From assembly GCA_948567375.1 (NCBI GenBank), contig OX419755.1, forward strand, positions 27,409,001-27,473,000: 64,000 bases of DNA. The letters run 5' to 3'. The DNA is from Lunularia cruciata (lineage: Eukaryota; Streptophyta; Marchantiopsida; Lunulariales; Lunulariaceae). Numbering within the stretch: the stretch's first letter is position 1; each line of letters begins with the position of its first letter. Both the position numbers and the translations under genes were made by a program. The notes below the pieces were generated by a model. The model saw only the letters and a list, made by a program, of their open reading frames with translations, ran no database searches and had not been told where the DNA came from. Positions 42,771 to 54,560 of the stretch are shown here, one piece after another.

Positions 42771-44711
42771 AGGGAGCCATATTCTTGGAGAAAGGAGAAG
42801 TAGTTGAGGAAACCCAAGAAGTACGAGATGCCTTTTCTTCAAACTCACAAAGAATGAATATAAGGTTGAGAGTGAAAAGGACCCTATGAAGAGAGGCATA
42901 GTAGGAGCAATGATGGCCATCTTCAAGCCGGAGCAAACCACTTATGTGATGAAACATCAAGCGGTGTTTCTCCATAAGATGTTTGGAGGGAGCTGATCAA
43001 TTGGGCAAAGTGCTTCCATCAGCGCATGAGACAAATGGTATGGAATTTGTAGGATAAGTCACCTCCACACTACATTGTGTTGTTTGCAACCCGTTTTTAC
43101 TTGGGATTGAATCAATTGAATGTGACAGAATAACACAAGATGGTGTCGCACTTCCATCCCCACTTAAGGAGAGATGTTGATGCATATGAGCAGCAATACA
43201 TTCTTCAGATCAGAAGCAGTGATGAGTACTATACACAGAGGAGGCCGAGCATGAGATTGGCGGTGAATGCTCCAAAGTCAAAGAAGAGGAGTCGACCAGC
43301 AGAATAAGTAGCAGTGATGAGACCACAAAAGACTAGAAAAGTGAACCCAAAGAAAAACCTGGTGGTAATAGCGTTGTCGGGAGAAGAACTGGAAGGAGAA
43401 GAGAAGTACAAGTCAAAAGACTCGGAGAGAGAAGAAGAACCTTAACTCACATTGCAAAGTGGTGAAGCAAGTAGCAAGAGTGAGGATGGAGTGGAGATGC
43501 AACCGGTACTAGAAGAAGAGAAGGGAGAGCTGGAGATGGTAGAAGAAGATAACTGGAAGGAAAAAGAGGAAGTTCTAGAGAAAGAGGAGAAGAAGGTTAT
43601 CATTCAAAGAGGTATTCAATCCAAAAGAAATGTGACGTATGAGGCGAGGCCAAGCAAAAGAAGAGAAATGGAAACTGAAAGTTTGGGGAGCAAGGAATCA
43701 ATTCCAATTAGGCAACTTTAGCTGAGGAGAAGAGTGTCCTATGAAGAAGAAGCAAAGAAGGATAAAAGACCGCAAGAAGAAGGGAACTAGATCAAAGGAG
43801 TGGAGTATCTATGGGAGATTTTTTGTCCATTGCTGATGAAGCTAGAGGAGAAGAAGAAGAAATGCAGTTGGAGTATCCATATGTAAAGATTGTGTTGCAT
43901 GTGTTGGCATGGTTAGAAGAAGAAGAAAGAAATGCGGTTGGAGTATCCAGATGTAAAGATTGTGTTGCATGTGTTGGCATGGTTAGAGGAAGAGAACTTG
44001 GAGTTGAAGGAGAGTATAACCCAAGGAGAGGAGAAAAAGGAGGAACTATGAGTAGATGAAGTAGTCCAAAATCAAGTGATTGAGAATTAAACAAGAGAAG
44101 TGAGGAGTAGAGAGAGAATAATAGAGCAAAATGTCATAGCCAAGGAAAGACAAATAGCTAAGTATGAAATCATGAAACAATAGTATGCTAATTCTTGATT
44201 AGAAATCATCCATGCTATGGCAAGGGTAGCAAAGAAGGAGTAAGATCTTGATAGAGTGATGCATAGTGTAGAAGAGAAGAAGCAGCTCTGGCAAAGAGAA
44301 TTAATAGTGAGGTATAGAAAAGAAGAAAGATTGAGGGAGTAACTTCATAATCTAGAAGAGAAGATAGTGCAGAAAGAGAAGAAGAAGGAGAATGTGAAGG
44401 CCAAATCTGAGGTAGAGCTGGCAATGTACTAGGAAGACAAGCAAGCAGATCGTGAATGTGAGAGAAGAATGAAGCTTGAGCCATTGAAGGAGATAGTAGT
44501 GAAGATGAATGTGATGTTGAGTACTAGAGCCACTGTAAGAATTAAAGAAAGAAGATTGCACAAATTAAGATTGTTGGTGCAAGAGACGAGGAGAAGAAAT
44601 GCAAAGGATAAGGACTTGAATGCTTTATTGATTAGCCTTAGAACTCGTGTAGATAGGAAGATATTTGAAGTGGAAGACAATATCAAGATTAGATTAGATT
44701 TAGTTAAGTAA
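42771..44711 (+). pseudogene. La LTR-internal ORF, remainder, decayed
   Basis: Continues the L LTR ORF after M2. Pieces align with 50085-51965: EVRDAFSS-like region, MKHQAVFLHKM, PPHYIVLFATRFYLGLNQL, EQQYILQIRSSDEYYTQ, a basic KSKKRSRPAE stretch, acidic Glu-rich parts (43452-43721), and the coiled coil ending with LLISLRTRVDRKIFEVEDNI (44469-44711). Stops and indels are numerous. A 70-bp tandem duplication lies at 43854-43993. Confidence 0.75.
43854..43993 (+). repeat. 70-bp tandem duplication in La ORF
   Basis: AAATGCAGTTGGAGTATCCA and AAATGCGGTTGGAGTATCCA start two adjacent copies, each running to GTTGGCATGGTTAGA. The solo LTR has one copy. Confidence 0.85.
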
Positions 44712-45502
44712 GCAATAGATAAAATTTAGAAGGATGTAAGAGTGAAATCCAAGGTAGAAGAAGTAGGAGTAAAAATATCTTTGGAGTTGACATTGGAAAT
44801 ATTAGAGAATGATGGATTGCACGTGGAAGATGTTTATAGATTGCCTATGATGGGAATTGCAGATTAGGAGGAAGAAGTGTTAGAATTGGTAGTGCTGATC
44901 TTAGTGCTTGTCACTTGAGCTTGATTTTGAGTATCAGTGTTGTGTTTGTGTCTCTGAGTGTGTGGAGAATTTTGAAGTGCAAATCAATGTGTTTGTTGGA
45001 TGTTGGATTCCACAACCGTGATCTTCATTCCATGTGTTTGATTTTGAGTGAAGTGCAATTGGAGCAATGCCTTGATAGATCTGAGAGGAATTGTAGTGTT
45101 AGTAGTATTATGCAATTGTGAGTGCATTGCAGTGTTGATGTGAAGCAATTTTGATTGAGGAAGTTGTGCTTTTAGTTGAGGAGTGGAATGCAATTCTGAG
45201 GCAGAAGTGTTTTGCAGTGAAGTGCCATTTTTGGGAGAGACTAAATCATCACAATCAAGATTGTTTGAAAATATTTGATGAAGTTGTGATTAAGTGTGAC
45301 ATTTTTGTGTGACGAGATTGTGAGTCAGTGCTTGTTTCTCTCTTCTGGGTGTGGTTTCTACCGGAGAGATTAAAGAAGCAATCAAGAAGAGCCACGTTTG
45401 TGACATTTGACTTTGTATTTGGATATTTTTGGCTAGTATATCTGTGTGAACAAACTTTACTTACCTAATAACTGCAAAAGTGATATTTGCCAGGTTGTCA
45501 CA
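44712..45502 (+). other. La LTR 3' part
   Basis: Non-coding end of the L LTR, matching 51966-53045 of the solo LTR (shared GTGTTTGTTGGATGTTGGAT, CAAACTTTACTTAC, TTGTCACA end). The transcript 5' end and U5 should lie here by analogy. Confidence 0.6.
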
Positions 45503-45509
45503 TGATTTT

Positions 45510-45527
45510 TGGCACCGCTGCCAGGGA
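45510..45527 (+). other. Family-L primer-binding site (tRNA-Asp-like)
   Basis: TGGCACCGCTGCCAGGGA, 7 bases after the LTR end, close to the complement of the plant tRNA-Asp 3' end (TGGCGCCGTTGCCGGGGA). Confidence 0.65.
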
Positions 45528-45590
45528 TACAAATCTCAAAAGTGGGAGAATACAAAGCCAATATTAAAACTGGGTGTTAAAGCAACATGA

Positions 45591-48135
45591 ATGTCTACAT
45601 TGAGTGAACAACAGGAAGAAAGAACTCAAAGACAAACGTTGCAATATGAAGAAGAACAATTTCAAAAGGGCCACTTCAATTTAGACAAGGCTAAAAGAGA
45701 GGCGTTGGATTTACAACTCCTTCATAAAGTTCAAGAATCCCTGCTAGAGCTTGAACGCAAGAAATGTGAAGTTGGGTGGTATAGATACTTCACGTCTCCT
45801 AATTCCAAGAGGAAGAAAGACTCAAGCGGGCATACATATTCCTTATGACCCAATACCTTGACTTCCCTAAAAGCTATCAAGGAAGTCAATTTTATTAAAG
45901 GATTTATTTTTGAAAAGATAGCACAAAGTTTGACAAAAGAAGAGTGTCAACACCTTCTATGCATGATTCCTTGATTGTCATGGAGGAATTTTGAAGAACA
46001 CTTTGAGGGTGTTGAAACTCTCGCTTCTACTTGGATTGAAGTTGATACAATCAGAGAAGACATAATTGTCCAAGAAGACCCCACGTTAAAGTTGACCAAT
46101 TGAAACCCTTGGGTTGTCAATACCAACCAATTCTTTGGTTCCATCAAGTTCAACCTAACCTCAGCTGATTCCACCAATTAAAAATGACTTTGTAACATGT
46201 CACTCGACATGCCTATCAAAAGTATAAGGAGACGGAACAAGACAAAGATCCCGATGAATTCATCAAAGAATTTGAAGTCACTTCCTTTGCCAATAAGGAA
46301 CATGACTTGACGGATTTTCTGTGGATTTTCCCCAATCTGCTCCAAAAGGAGGCTCAAAGTTGGTTTACGCATGTGACCTAGAAGGGGTTTGTACCAACGG
46401 ACAAGGCAAACTTGAGAAACAATTTCCTAGGACAATTCCAAGAAGTTGATTATAGCACAAGTGTCTTCACGACACTCAACAATCTAGATAGAGGAAAGAA
46501 GGAGAAGTTGAGAGACTACATGGCACTCTTGAACCAAGTCCCAAAGCAATTGGGTGTGGTGGGTTACTCCAATGCTCCAAGCCATTACCTAGTTCCTAGG
46601 AGAACTATCACCAGAGATTTGTATCTTTACCAGGGAGAGGAATGCAACTTCCCTTGACAAAATCCTCAAATATGTCACCCGATACGAGGCGGCCCACTCT
46701 CATTCTTCTGATAACCAACAAAATTGGGAGAAGAAAGGCAAGAAGCCTAGACAAAGAGCTTCTCGCAGTACATCCCCTTCTTTGCAGGAATCCTCCACAT
46801 CTTCAAGTTCTTCTTCTGAGTCCAAAGAAGAGTCAAAGCCAAGAAGAATACAAAGATGTGAATGAAATAAATTACTAACACCCCCAGCAAAGAGTGTACA
46901 TAAGGTAGACAACAAGTTGGATACTCTTATAAAACAGTTTGTGGATTTTAAGATCAAGATGATTGGGGTGAAGGACCAAAAGAAGCCTCCATCATTTGGC
47001 AGATCCAATGTATGGTGCACCGCGTGTGGCAAGTTAGGCCATGCAAACACAAAATGCAATACTTGTAATGCATTCCTAGTGCAGCAGATTGATTGGGTTC
47101 CAAGATGGAACCATGAAGAGGAAGAGGAGACAGTGTACTAAACTCAAGATGTACCGCCTCAAGTGAGCACATCATATCAAGGTCCAAGGTATGGACCAAG
47201 GGAGTATAACCAATGGCTTCCCCACAAAGGCCACTGGTGAGCAACCAAAATTGACCTCAAAATGTTACACCCGGAGCATGTTACAATTGTGGCTTGATGG
47301 GGCATTGTCTCCAAACTGTCTGGAGCCAAGATGGCCAATTGAGTAGGTTCTCTTATGTGGGAACTGTTAATGATTGGGTCATATGGGCAACCAATGCCTT
47401 CGTCCGCCAAACCCAAAGCCGCCTGTGAAATATATACAGACCCCAACTAAACGTGCTACACTTCAAGCAAAAGGGGATACAACTATAAACTGTATAACAC
47501 TTGAGGAGGAGAGACCTCAAGAAGGGAGCCCAGCCTCTGAAGGTGAATGGCCGGACCTCAAAATTTTGAATGTTGAGACACTCTCGAGTAAGAAGAAGCG
47601 TGATCTCAAGGAACTAAGCACGACCTCTTTGTCTTCACAAAAGGCAAAGAGACTCCGCCCAAAGGCTATTCTTTTGGCCAAGGAGGAAAAAATTATAGCT
47701 AAAGCTTTGCAGCAAGAACTCAAGGAAGCAATACTCAGAACTTGGGAGATGAGTTTGGAAGAAGAGATGAAGATGAAGCCTCCAGTTTTTCCGGTAGACA
47801 TCAGATCCAAAGTTAAGGATTTGATCCAAGCCAAGGTGGGCCAACCCAAGGAACATCGGATCAAGACCACCAGTACTCTTGTCACTATCATGAAGCGCCT
47901 CCAAGTCAAATTTGAACATGTTGAGACTTCAAATCCAAAGACGAAGGCAAAGAACGTGAAACTTGGAGGAGTACCTCAATACAATATTGTAGTGGATTTG
48001 GCATCCATGAGTGCGAACATTACATTCAAGCAACTATGGGAAGACAACAAGTTTTATAAGAAGCAGCTAAGTTCCGCCCTCAAGAAAGTAAGGGTGATGT
48101 CTAAAAAAAGACCTGGCCGCCATTTATCATATTGA
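45591..48135 (+). pseudogene. Family-L gag
   Basis: Starts MSTLSEQQEERTQRQ at ATG 45591. Decayed pieces include the capsid-like KYKETEQDKDPDEFIKEFEV, LLQKEAQSWF, FLGQFQEVDYSTSVFTTLNN and LRDYMALLNQV. Three CCHC-type knuckles follow: intact CTACGKLGHANTKC near 47016, a second missing its last Cys (CYNCGLMGHCLQ) and a third broken by stops (GHMGNQC near 47385). Behind them an open 253-codon stretch (47374-48135) is rich in Lys and Glu. The protein would form particles. Its layout differs from G and M gags, so L is a separate gypsy lineage. Confidence 0.75.
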
Positions 48136-48750
48136 ATAGGAAGATCTGGGATCTCCCAAAGTTGATGTGGAGAATGCAAGGTGCATGATCACGTCAATAC
48201 CCATTGATTTGGGTTCTGGTGTGAATGTCATGACCAAAGATATTGCAAATAGGTTGGAGTACCATATGTTTGAACCAAACACCCCCTCCCTCCTTCCCCC
48301 CCTTCCCAAGTTTTGAAATTTGTAGACCAAACCAGGAGACGGCTATTGTGCATGATGTCAAACATTACCACAATCATTGGAGGGGTACCCTTCAAGTTAA
48401 ATTACATTGTGTTGCAACCAATGGCCAAAATTGGTTACCCGTTGTTGATCAGAAGACCTTGGTTGTATAGTGCCCAAGTTGTGGTGGATTGGCACCAACA
48501 AAAGTTGTGGTTTAAGGACATTTAGTCTGAGGACCAGAACTTGGTGACCGTAAGTTGGACAAAGGTTCACCACCTTGGAGAAACAACTTTGTTAGAAGAA
48601 GAGGATAAATCCAAAGATTCATCATCTTCATCTTTAGAAGATTCTGACAACAAAGCCCAAGTCAATTACTTGGAATGTTACAAGGTAGACGTTGATGAAG
48701 AAGACCAATATGACGTCACCTTGGGTGAAAATGACTTGGAGGAAGGGGGT
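48136..48750 (+). pseudogene. Family-L aspartic protease
   Basis: Active-site-like IDLGSGVNVMTKDIANRL (Asp codon 48206-48208), and, after a frame shift near a poly-C/T run at 48290, the second half IGYPLLIRRPWLYSAQVVVDW, typical of gypsy proteases just before RT. The element is cut at 48750, and G1 reverse transcriptase follows, so L has no RT or integrase on this side. Confidence 0.75.
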
Positions 48751-49274
48751 TACTTTTGGGACACATCATCTCCAAGGATAGAATAGTAGTTGATCCTAAA
48801 AAAGTGTGGAAAATCTGAAACTTTCCATTCCCTTCAGCTTGACAAAGTTATGCCAATTCTTGGGCATGGTTGGGTATTATAGGAGGATCATCTTCTCATT
48901 TTCCAACAAAGCGTATGTATTAAACATCTATATGAAAAAGGTGTATTTTGGAGGACAAGGAGGCTATCAAAGCTTTTAAGGAGCTCAAGCAATCCCTTGT
49001 GGTGGTTCCAATTCTTGCTAAACTTGATTGGAGTAAGCATTTTCATCCTCTAAACTGATCCTTCCAATGTAGCTATAGGATACACTATTAGTCAATTAGA
49101 CCAAGATGGGTATGATCATCCAATAGCTTATGCTAGTAGACAAACAGTTTTAGTAGAAAAGACCTACTCAATCATAGAGAGAAGGGTTGGCAGTAATTTT
49201 TGGTCTCAAGAAGATTAGACACTACTTGATTGGAGGGAAAACCACCATTGTCATAAATCACAAGGCTTTGAAGT
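48751..49274 (+). pseudogene. G1 reverse transcriptase 3' part and RNase H start
   Basis: Continues G1 from 29048 (homologous to LLLGHIISKDGITIDLKKV in G2) through the connection region (CAATTCTTGGGCATGGTTGG) to RNase H (IFGLKKIRHYLIGGKTTIV, HKALK). Frames are broken several times. Interrupted by the solo L LTR at 49275. Confidence 0.85.
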
Positions 49275-49814
49275 TGTGGTGCCCACATTTTTTTTATTTT
49301 CAAAATAAAGGAGAAGAAGTGTATAGAGAAGTCTGTATGGCCGAAGAAGGCAAACAAAATTGTCTTTGGGATGAAACCCAAAGTAAAGTGACTTTGGGTC
49401 ATAAGGCAAAGTACTCAGAAATGCCGTGTCAGCATACAATACAAAGTAGATTGTCTTTGGATCGGGGGGAGCTCAACCCGAGGCAAAGACAATCTAACAA
49501 CCTTTTGTCGGAGCAAGAAATTCGAGAAGGGGCCCTTTCAAAACTGGCGGCTCATACGCGCGAAGGTTGATTGACAGTGATAGGTGCATGCCGGAGGTGT
49601 GATTTCTCGGTAGAAACTCGAAGTGACGGAAGACGAAGAAGTGCAACTCTATAAAAATCAAAACTGCAATGACGAAATGTCAAGCAATTTTCCTTCGCCG
49701 TTGAGGAGTCATCTTGCAGGTGATCGGGGAAAGGGAAATAGAGTTGGACTCGTGTTAGTGTGCAAGGGAGAAGTCGCGAGAGAGAAATCAAGAGACAGTA
49801 AGAAAGCATAAGAG

Positions 49815-51965
49815 ATGGGAGGAGGGAAGAAGAACTCCAAATTTGCAGTGGGAAATCATGCAATTCAAAGATTAGATGTAGTAGCGAGGATCAAAGTCTT
49901 GAGCCGACTTCGGATCACCTTTCTAGCATGGAACTGGAACGTAAGTTTTTTAGGATTCATGACAGAAATCATCGAGAGTAAGTGTCTCGATGGTCCCGAG
50001 GAAGAAGGGAAGAGAGGAAATCCGGCTCGCTGGACAGAGTTGGATTGGAGACTCATACTTGGGAAGGAGGCCGGTTCGGATCAGGGAGCCACGTTCTTGG
50101 GGAAAGGAGAGATTGCCCAAGAAACGCAGGAGGTGAGAGATGCCTTCTCGTCGAAGAGAACGAAGAATGGGTACAAGGTAGAAAGTTACAAAGATCCTGT
50201 CAAGAGAGGAATTGTGAGTGCTTTGATGGCAATCCTGATGCCGGAGAGAACAACATATGTGATGAAACACCAAGCGGTGTTCTTTCACAAATTTTTTGCA
50301 AGAGAATAAATTAATTGGGCAAGGTGTTTTCACGAGAGAATGAGGTAGATGGTGTGGAATCTATGGGATAAGTCGCCTCCACATTACATTGTGCCGTTTG
50401 CGGCGCACTTCTACCTTGGGCTCAATTTGCTGACCTCAACGGAGCAAAATCGGATGGTGTCACACTTCCATCCGGATGTGCAAAAGGAAGTCGATGTCGA
50501 GGAGCAGCAATACATTCTCCAAATCCGGAGCATGGACGACTACTACGCGAAGACAGGGAAAAACATGGAGGTCGTAGTAAGTACCCCGACGAAGAAGAGA
50601 ACTCGGCAAGCAGAAGCCGAAGAAAACAAGAAACCTTGGAAGATGCAGAAAAACAACCCGCGGCGAGGAATGGTGGTGATTGAGTCAGAAGATGAAGACT
50701 CAAAAGGCGGGGCCGAGCTCAAGACGGAGAACTCGGAACATGAGGAGGAACCTGAGCTGACACTATAGAGCGGAGATACAAGCAGTGATAGTGAAGACGG
50801 TGGAGAAATGACCTTGGCGCCAGCGGCTGAAGAATGCGAAGAAGAAGTGCAAGCCGAAGTAGAAGCCGAAGACAATGCGGCACTGGAAGACGAAGTACCG
50901 GTGCTCAAGGAGAAGAAGATCGCAGTACAGCGAGGAGTTTGCTCGAGACGTAAGGCAAAGTGTGAGGCGAGGCCGAGTAGGGTGAAGGAAGAGGTAGAAG
51001 ACAGCTCGGGTAGTGAGGCATCAATCCCGATATAAAAACTTCAGAGAAGAAGGCGCGTATCAAGAGAACACGAGGAGAAAAGAGAAACTACTCCGCGGGA
51101 GGAAGAAGTTGCTAGTGAGGGAGTAGAGTACCTGCAAGAGGTAGTGTGCCCGCTGTTGGTGAAGTTGGAGCAGAAGAAGAAGGAGATGCAGTCGACTTGT
51201 CCAGAGGTAAAGACTGTATTGCAAGTGGTAGCAAGATTAGAAGAGGAGAACTTGGAGTTGAAGAGGAGTATAACCCAAGGAGAGGAGGAAAGGGAAGTAC
51301 TACGAGTGGATGCAGTAGTGCAAAGTCAAGTGATTGAGAACTTGAAGAGAGAAGCAAGGTATCGAGAGGAACTTGTGAAGTAGAGTGACATAGCGAGGGA
51401 AAGACAAGTAGTTGAGTACAAAATCTTGAAGCAGCAATTTTCTGATTCAAGACTAGAAATTATCCATGCTATGGCAAGGGTAGCAGAGAAGGAACAAGAG
51501 CTCAATAGAGTGATGGAGAGTGTAGAAGAGAAGAAGCAAGTGTGGCAACGGGAGTTGACAGTGAGATATAGGGAAGAAGAGAGATTACGAGAGTTACTTC
51601 GTAATCAGGAGGAGAAGATTGTGTAGAAGGAGAAGGAGAACAAAACTGTGAAAGCCGAGTTCGAGGCAGAATTGGCAATGTACAGGGAAGATTGGCTTGC
51701 AGATTGGGAGCAGGAAAGGAAGATGAGATTGGAGCCATTGAAGGAGATCGTAATCAGGATGAATGCGATGCTGAGTACAGAGGCCAGTGTTCGTATTGAA
51801 GAGATGAGGCTGCACCAGTTGAAGTTGTTGGTGCAGGAGACGAGGAGGAGACATGCAAAGGATACAGATTTGAATGCATTATTAATTAGTCTCAGAACTC
51901 GTGTAGATAGAAAAATATTAGAAGTAGAAGATTATATTACAATAAGATTAGACTTAGTGAAGTAA
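49815..51965 (+). pseudogene. ORF inside solo L LTR: basic/acidic/coiled-coil protein
   Basis: One frame from ATG 49815 (MGGGKKNSKFAVGNHAIQR) to TAA 51963 is about 717 codons with five internal stops (50307, 50766, 51033, 51381, 51624) and no frameshift. The stop at 51624 (TAG) is CAG in La. Parts in order: an N-terminal globular region with WNWNVSFLGFMTE and YVMKHQAVFFHKFF; PPHYIVPFAAHFYLGLNLL; EEQQYILQIRSMDDYYAK; a basic TKKRTRQ segment; a long acidic linker; and a C-terminal coiled coil (about 51144-51965) ending LLISLRTRVDRKILEVED. I do not recognise the family. It is conserved in at least two LTRs and possibly in the minus-strand relic at 2299-4254. Confidence 0.7.
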
Positions 51966-53045
51966 GAGATAGATAAACTTTGGAAAGATGTTAGAGCAAA
52001 ACCCGAAGTAGATGAAGTAGGAATGCAGATGTCTTTGGAGTTACCCTCAAGGACATAAGAGAAGAGTGGGTCGGGAGATAAGGAGTTAGATAGATTACCC
52101 ACTAGTGAAATTTCATATTAGGAAAGAGAATTGTTGAAATTGGTAGAAGAAGTAGAAGATGTGAAACCCGAGGAAAAGATAGTAGGAAGTAAGATTACTT
52201 CGGGTTTGGGTTTGAAAGCCAAAGAAGAAGTAGACATTGGATCAGAGTAGTAACAAATTTGAGATTTGAAGAGGCAGATATGAAGAGTTGCATTGTCATT
52301 TCGGATCTGTAGGTAAGAAAAGTTGTTGTAGAACGGTATAGTTGTTAGAACTGCCGATTGATTCACTATTTAAGAGTGGCATTTGTAGGAAAATGTTGTT
52401 TAGTGCTCATTATTTCTGAGAATAGATAAAGCAAAGTGCTGTGAAGTAGTGCTCGTCACTTGAGCTTGATTCCGAGTATCAGCTTTATGATTGTGTTTGT
52501 GAATGTTTGGAGAAATTCGAAGTGCAAGTCAAAGTGCTTGTTGGATGTTGGATTCCACAACCTTGATCTTCATTTTGTGTGTTTGATCCTGAGTGAAGTG
52601 CAATCGAAGCAATGCCTTGACAGATCTGAGAGGAATTGTAGTGTTGGTAGTATTCTGCATTTGTGAGTGCAGTGCGAAGTTGATGTGAAGCAATTTTGAT
52701 CAAGGAAGTTGTGCCTTCAGTGGAGGGGTAGAACACAATTCTGAGGCAAAGTCGTTTTGTAGTGAAGTGCCGTTTTTGGGAGAGCCTGAATCATCACAAT
52801 CAAGATTGTTTGGAAAGATTTGATGGAGTTGTGATTATGGAGTGTTAATTTGTGACAAGACTGCGAGTCAGTGCTTGTTACTCTCTTTTGGGTGTGGTTT
52901 CTACCTGAGAGACTAAAGAAGAACTCAAGAAGAACTACATTGTTACTGTTTGACTTCGTATTTGGACATTTCTGACTTGTATCTCTGCGGGAACAAACTT
53001 TACTTACTCGATTACCGCAAAAGTGATATTTGCCAAGTTGTCACA
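51966..53045 (+). other. Solo L LTR 3' part
   Basis: Non-coding, homologous to 44712-45502, ending with the LTR terminus. Confidence 0.6.
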
Positions 53046-53549
53046 GAAGTACATCTTCAACAAACCTAATGTGGAAGGGATGTTAGCAAAGTGGATGATA
53101 CTCTTGTTTGCGTATGACTACATTAGTGGGGATAGGATAGGAAAGAAACATGCAAATGTTGATTTGTTATCTAGGGTCTATGATCTTGATGGAGTTGAAC
53201 CAATGGATGATTCCTTCCCAAATGAGGAGCTCATGACAATCTCAATCACTCAAGAATTTCCAATGGAGTACAAAGAGATTGTGGACTCTATTACAAGAGG
53301 AAAGTATCCAAAAGGGATGCATGCTAGGGAGAAGAAGGCTCTTGCAGAAGGATTTTCAAGGATTGTCTTTTGCTAGAAAATCTACTTCCAAAATCTACCC
53401 CCCTCTTAGAACAATTCTATTGCTAGGACCTTTTGAGAAGTGGGGAATCAAGTTTGTAGGTCCTCTCAATAGAATCCCATGGAAAAATTTGTACATTGTG
53501 GTAGTTATTAATTATGTTACCAAGTGGGTTGATGCTAGATTCTTGGTGG
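53046..53549 (+). pseudogene. G1 RNase H end and integrase start
   Basis: YIFNKPNVEGMLAKWMILLF, HANVDLLSRVYDLDG and, after loss of much of the integrase zinc region, LLGPFEKWGIKFVGPLNRIP (first catalytic Asp replaced by Lys context) to TKWVDARF. Breaks off at about 53549, where inverted G3 begins. Confidence 0.85.
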
Positions 53550-54020
53550 GCTAATGGGACATTGCTTTTGGCGGACTGGTCTTGCATGTGACTCCACCTC
53601 AATCTTGTGCTCCTCCAAGGTGACTTCTTTTAGATCCTTGTAAGTGAAAGCAAACACATGGATGAACTTGCGGAAAATCTCTTCAAATATCACCTTCTCC
53701 TCCTTGGTAACATTTGGACCATACTTGAGGGTAGATAACCTCCTTTCTATCTCCTCAAGTGTCAATGGTGATTTATCAAGGTCCTTCAAAACCTCTGGCT
53801 TAGGTGCAAAATCCATAGCACACAAGGGATACACATTTGAATCAGATTCAGATTCATCCTCTGTCATGGAAGTCTTCTCCTCCATGCTTGTGTCCACACA
53901 TGAAGCTCCTTCTTTTGAATCTAATTCCCAATAATCAAAAGATGGTGTATCTGAATGTGAAGTGTTGGTGGTTTTAGTCACAAGAATTGTGACTCTATGG
54001 TTTGTTGGTCCAATCCTCAA
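53550..54020 (-). pseudogene. G3 protease-RT linker and RT N-terminus
   Basis: MRIGPTNHRVTILVTKTTNT, then an acidic linker, then VHVFAFTYKDLKEVTLEEHK and HARPVRQKQCPISPP, the start of the RT fingers. Cut off before the catalytic motifs. Confidence 0.85.
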
Positions 54021-54560
54021 GTACCCTTTGTGCCATCAATCAGTTGTGCATGTTGCTCTCAAACATGGCCTCCCAAGAAGTAAGTCATAGCTTGAATCCT
54101 TCAAGACTTGGAAAGTCATGAGATTTTGAACTCCCATAATTGAAACTACTAGTTTATCCATCACCCCTATTGGTCAAACTTGTTGCTTGTTTGCCATCCT
54201 CACCACAAATGTTGAAGGTCTAGAGGGTATCATACCCAACTTCTTCATCAACCTTTCCGACATGGCATCCACTGCTGATCCTCCATCAACCAATGCATCT
54301 TTGATGTTGTGACCATTCACTCTCACATCAATCTTGGAGGCATATTCACAAGCCTCCCATGGTGTTGATTTGGCATCCACCACCCCCATTGATATTGGAG
54401 ATTTTGCCTTCTTCTTCCTCTTGCTCCTTGTAGAATTCAAACCACCTCTAAGCTCCTTTCTCAAGGTAGGGTTCAAAGCAATCAATTTGCCCATTGTGAT
54501 GTTAGCCTTGTGACTACCAACATCCTCCAAGACATTGTAGTTCCATTGTTGCTTTGATGT
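54021..54560 (-). pseudogene. G3 aspartic protease
   Basis: Single-copy protease: PWEACEYASKIDVRVNGHNI and ALVDGGSAVDAMSERLMKKL, part of the open stretch 54836-54174, then a stop (TTGACC to TTGACT context) and continuing homology to GRPWL. The duplication seen in G2 is absent. Confidence 0.85.

Larger units (their letters stand above)
31998..45502 (+). repeat. La: giant family-L LTR, interrupted by M2
   Basis: Starts TGTGGTACCCACA (31998) and ends GGTTGTCACA (45502). After removing M2 and one target duplication it is about 3.56 kb. It matches the 3,771-bp solo LTR (49275-53045) at both ends and along the coding middle. Integrase sequence lies to its left and a primer-binding site to its right, so it is the LTR shared by a truncated upstream and a truncated downstream element body. 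Confidence 0.85.
49275..53045 (+). mobile_element. Solo family-L LTR (3,771 bp)
   Basis: TGTGGTGCCC at 49275 and GTTGTCACA at 53045, flanked by GAAGT at 49270-49274 and 53046-53050. Removing it restores G1 RNase H (HKALK then YIFNKPNVEG). There is no internal gag or pol, so it is a solo LTR left by LTR-LTR recombination, or a lone LTR insertion. It is unusually long and carries a reading frame. Confidence 0.92.
6494..53549 (+). mobile_element. G1: plus-strand Ty3/gypsy element, split by three insertions
   Basis: G1 can be followed in pieces: LTR and leader 6494-8556, gag start to reverse transcriptase 26212-29048, reverse transcriptase/RNase H 48751-49274, and RNase H/integrase 53046-53549. 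The pieces join in register when compared with the near-complete copy G2. The interruptions are M1 (8557-26211), a family-L complex (29049-48750) and a solo L LTR (49275-53045). The right end stops inside integrase, where sequence switches to the oppositely oriented G3. No 3' LTR of G1 is present. Being host to all the other insertions, G1 is the oldest element of the nest. Confidence 0.85.

Noticed and set aside
29049-48750. A single clean L insertion with target duplication TACTT
   Set aside because: The repeat TACTT is present at both junctions, but the inserted DNA does not begin or end with LTR termini and contains an inverted piece. A 5-bp match could be chance.
49275-53045. Treating the solo L LTR as a non-LTR or DNA transposon with its own ORF
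   Set aside because: Its 3' end is identical in type to the sequence immediately before the primer site at 45510, and its 5' end matches the LTR following integrase at 31998, so it behaves as an LTR.
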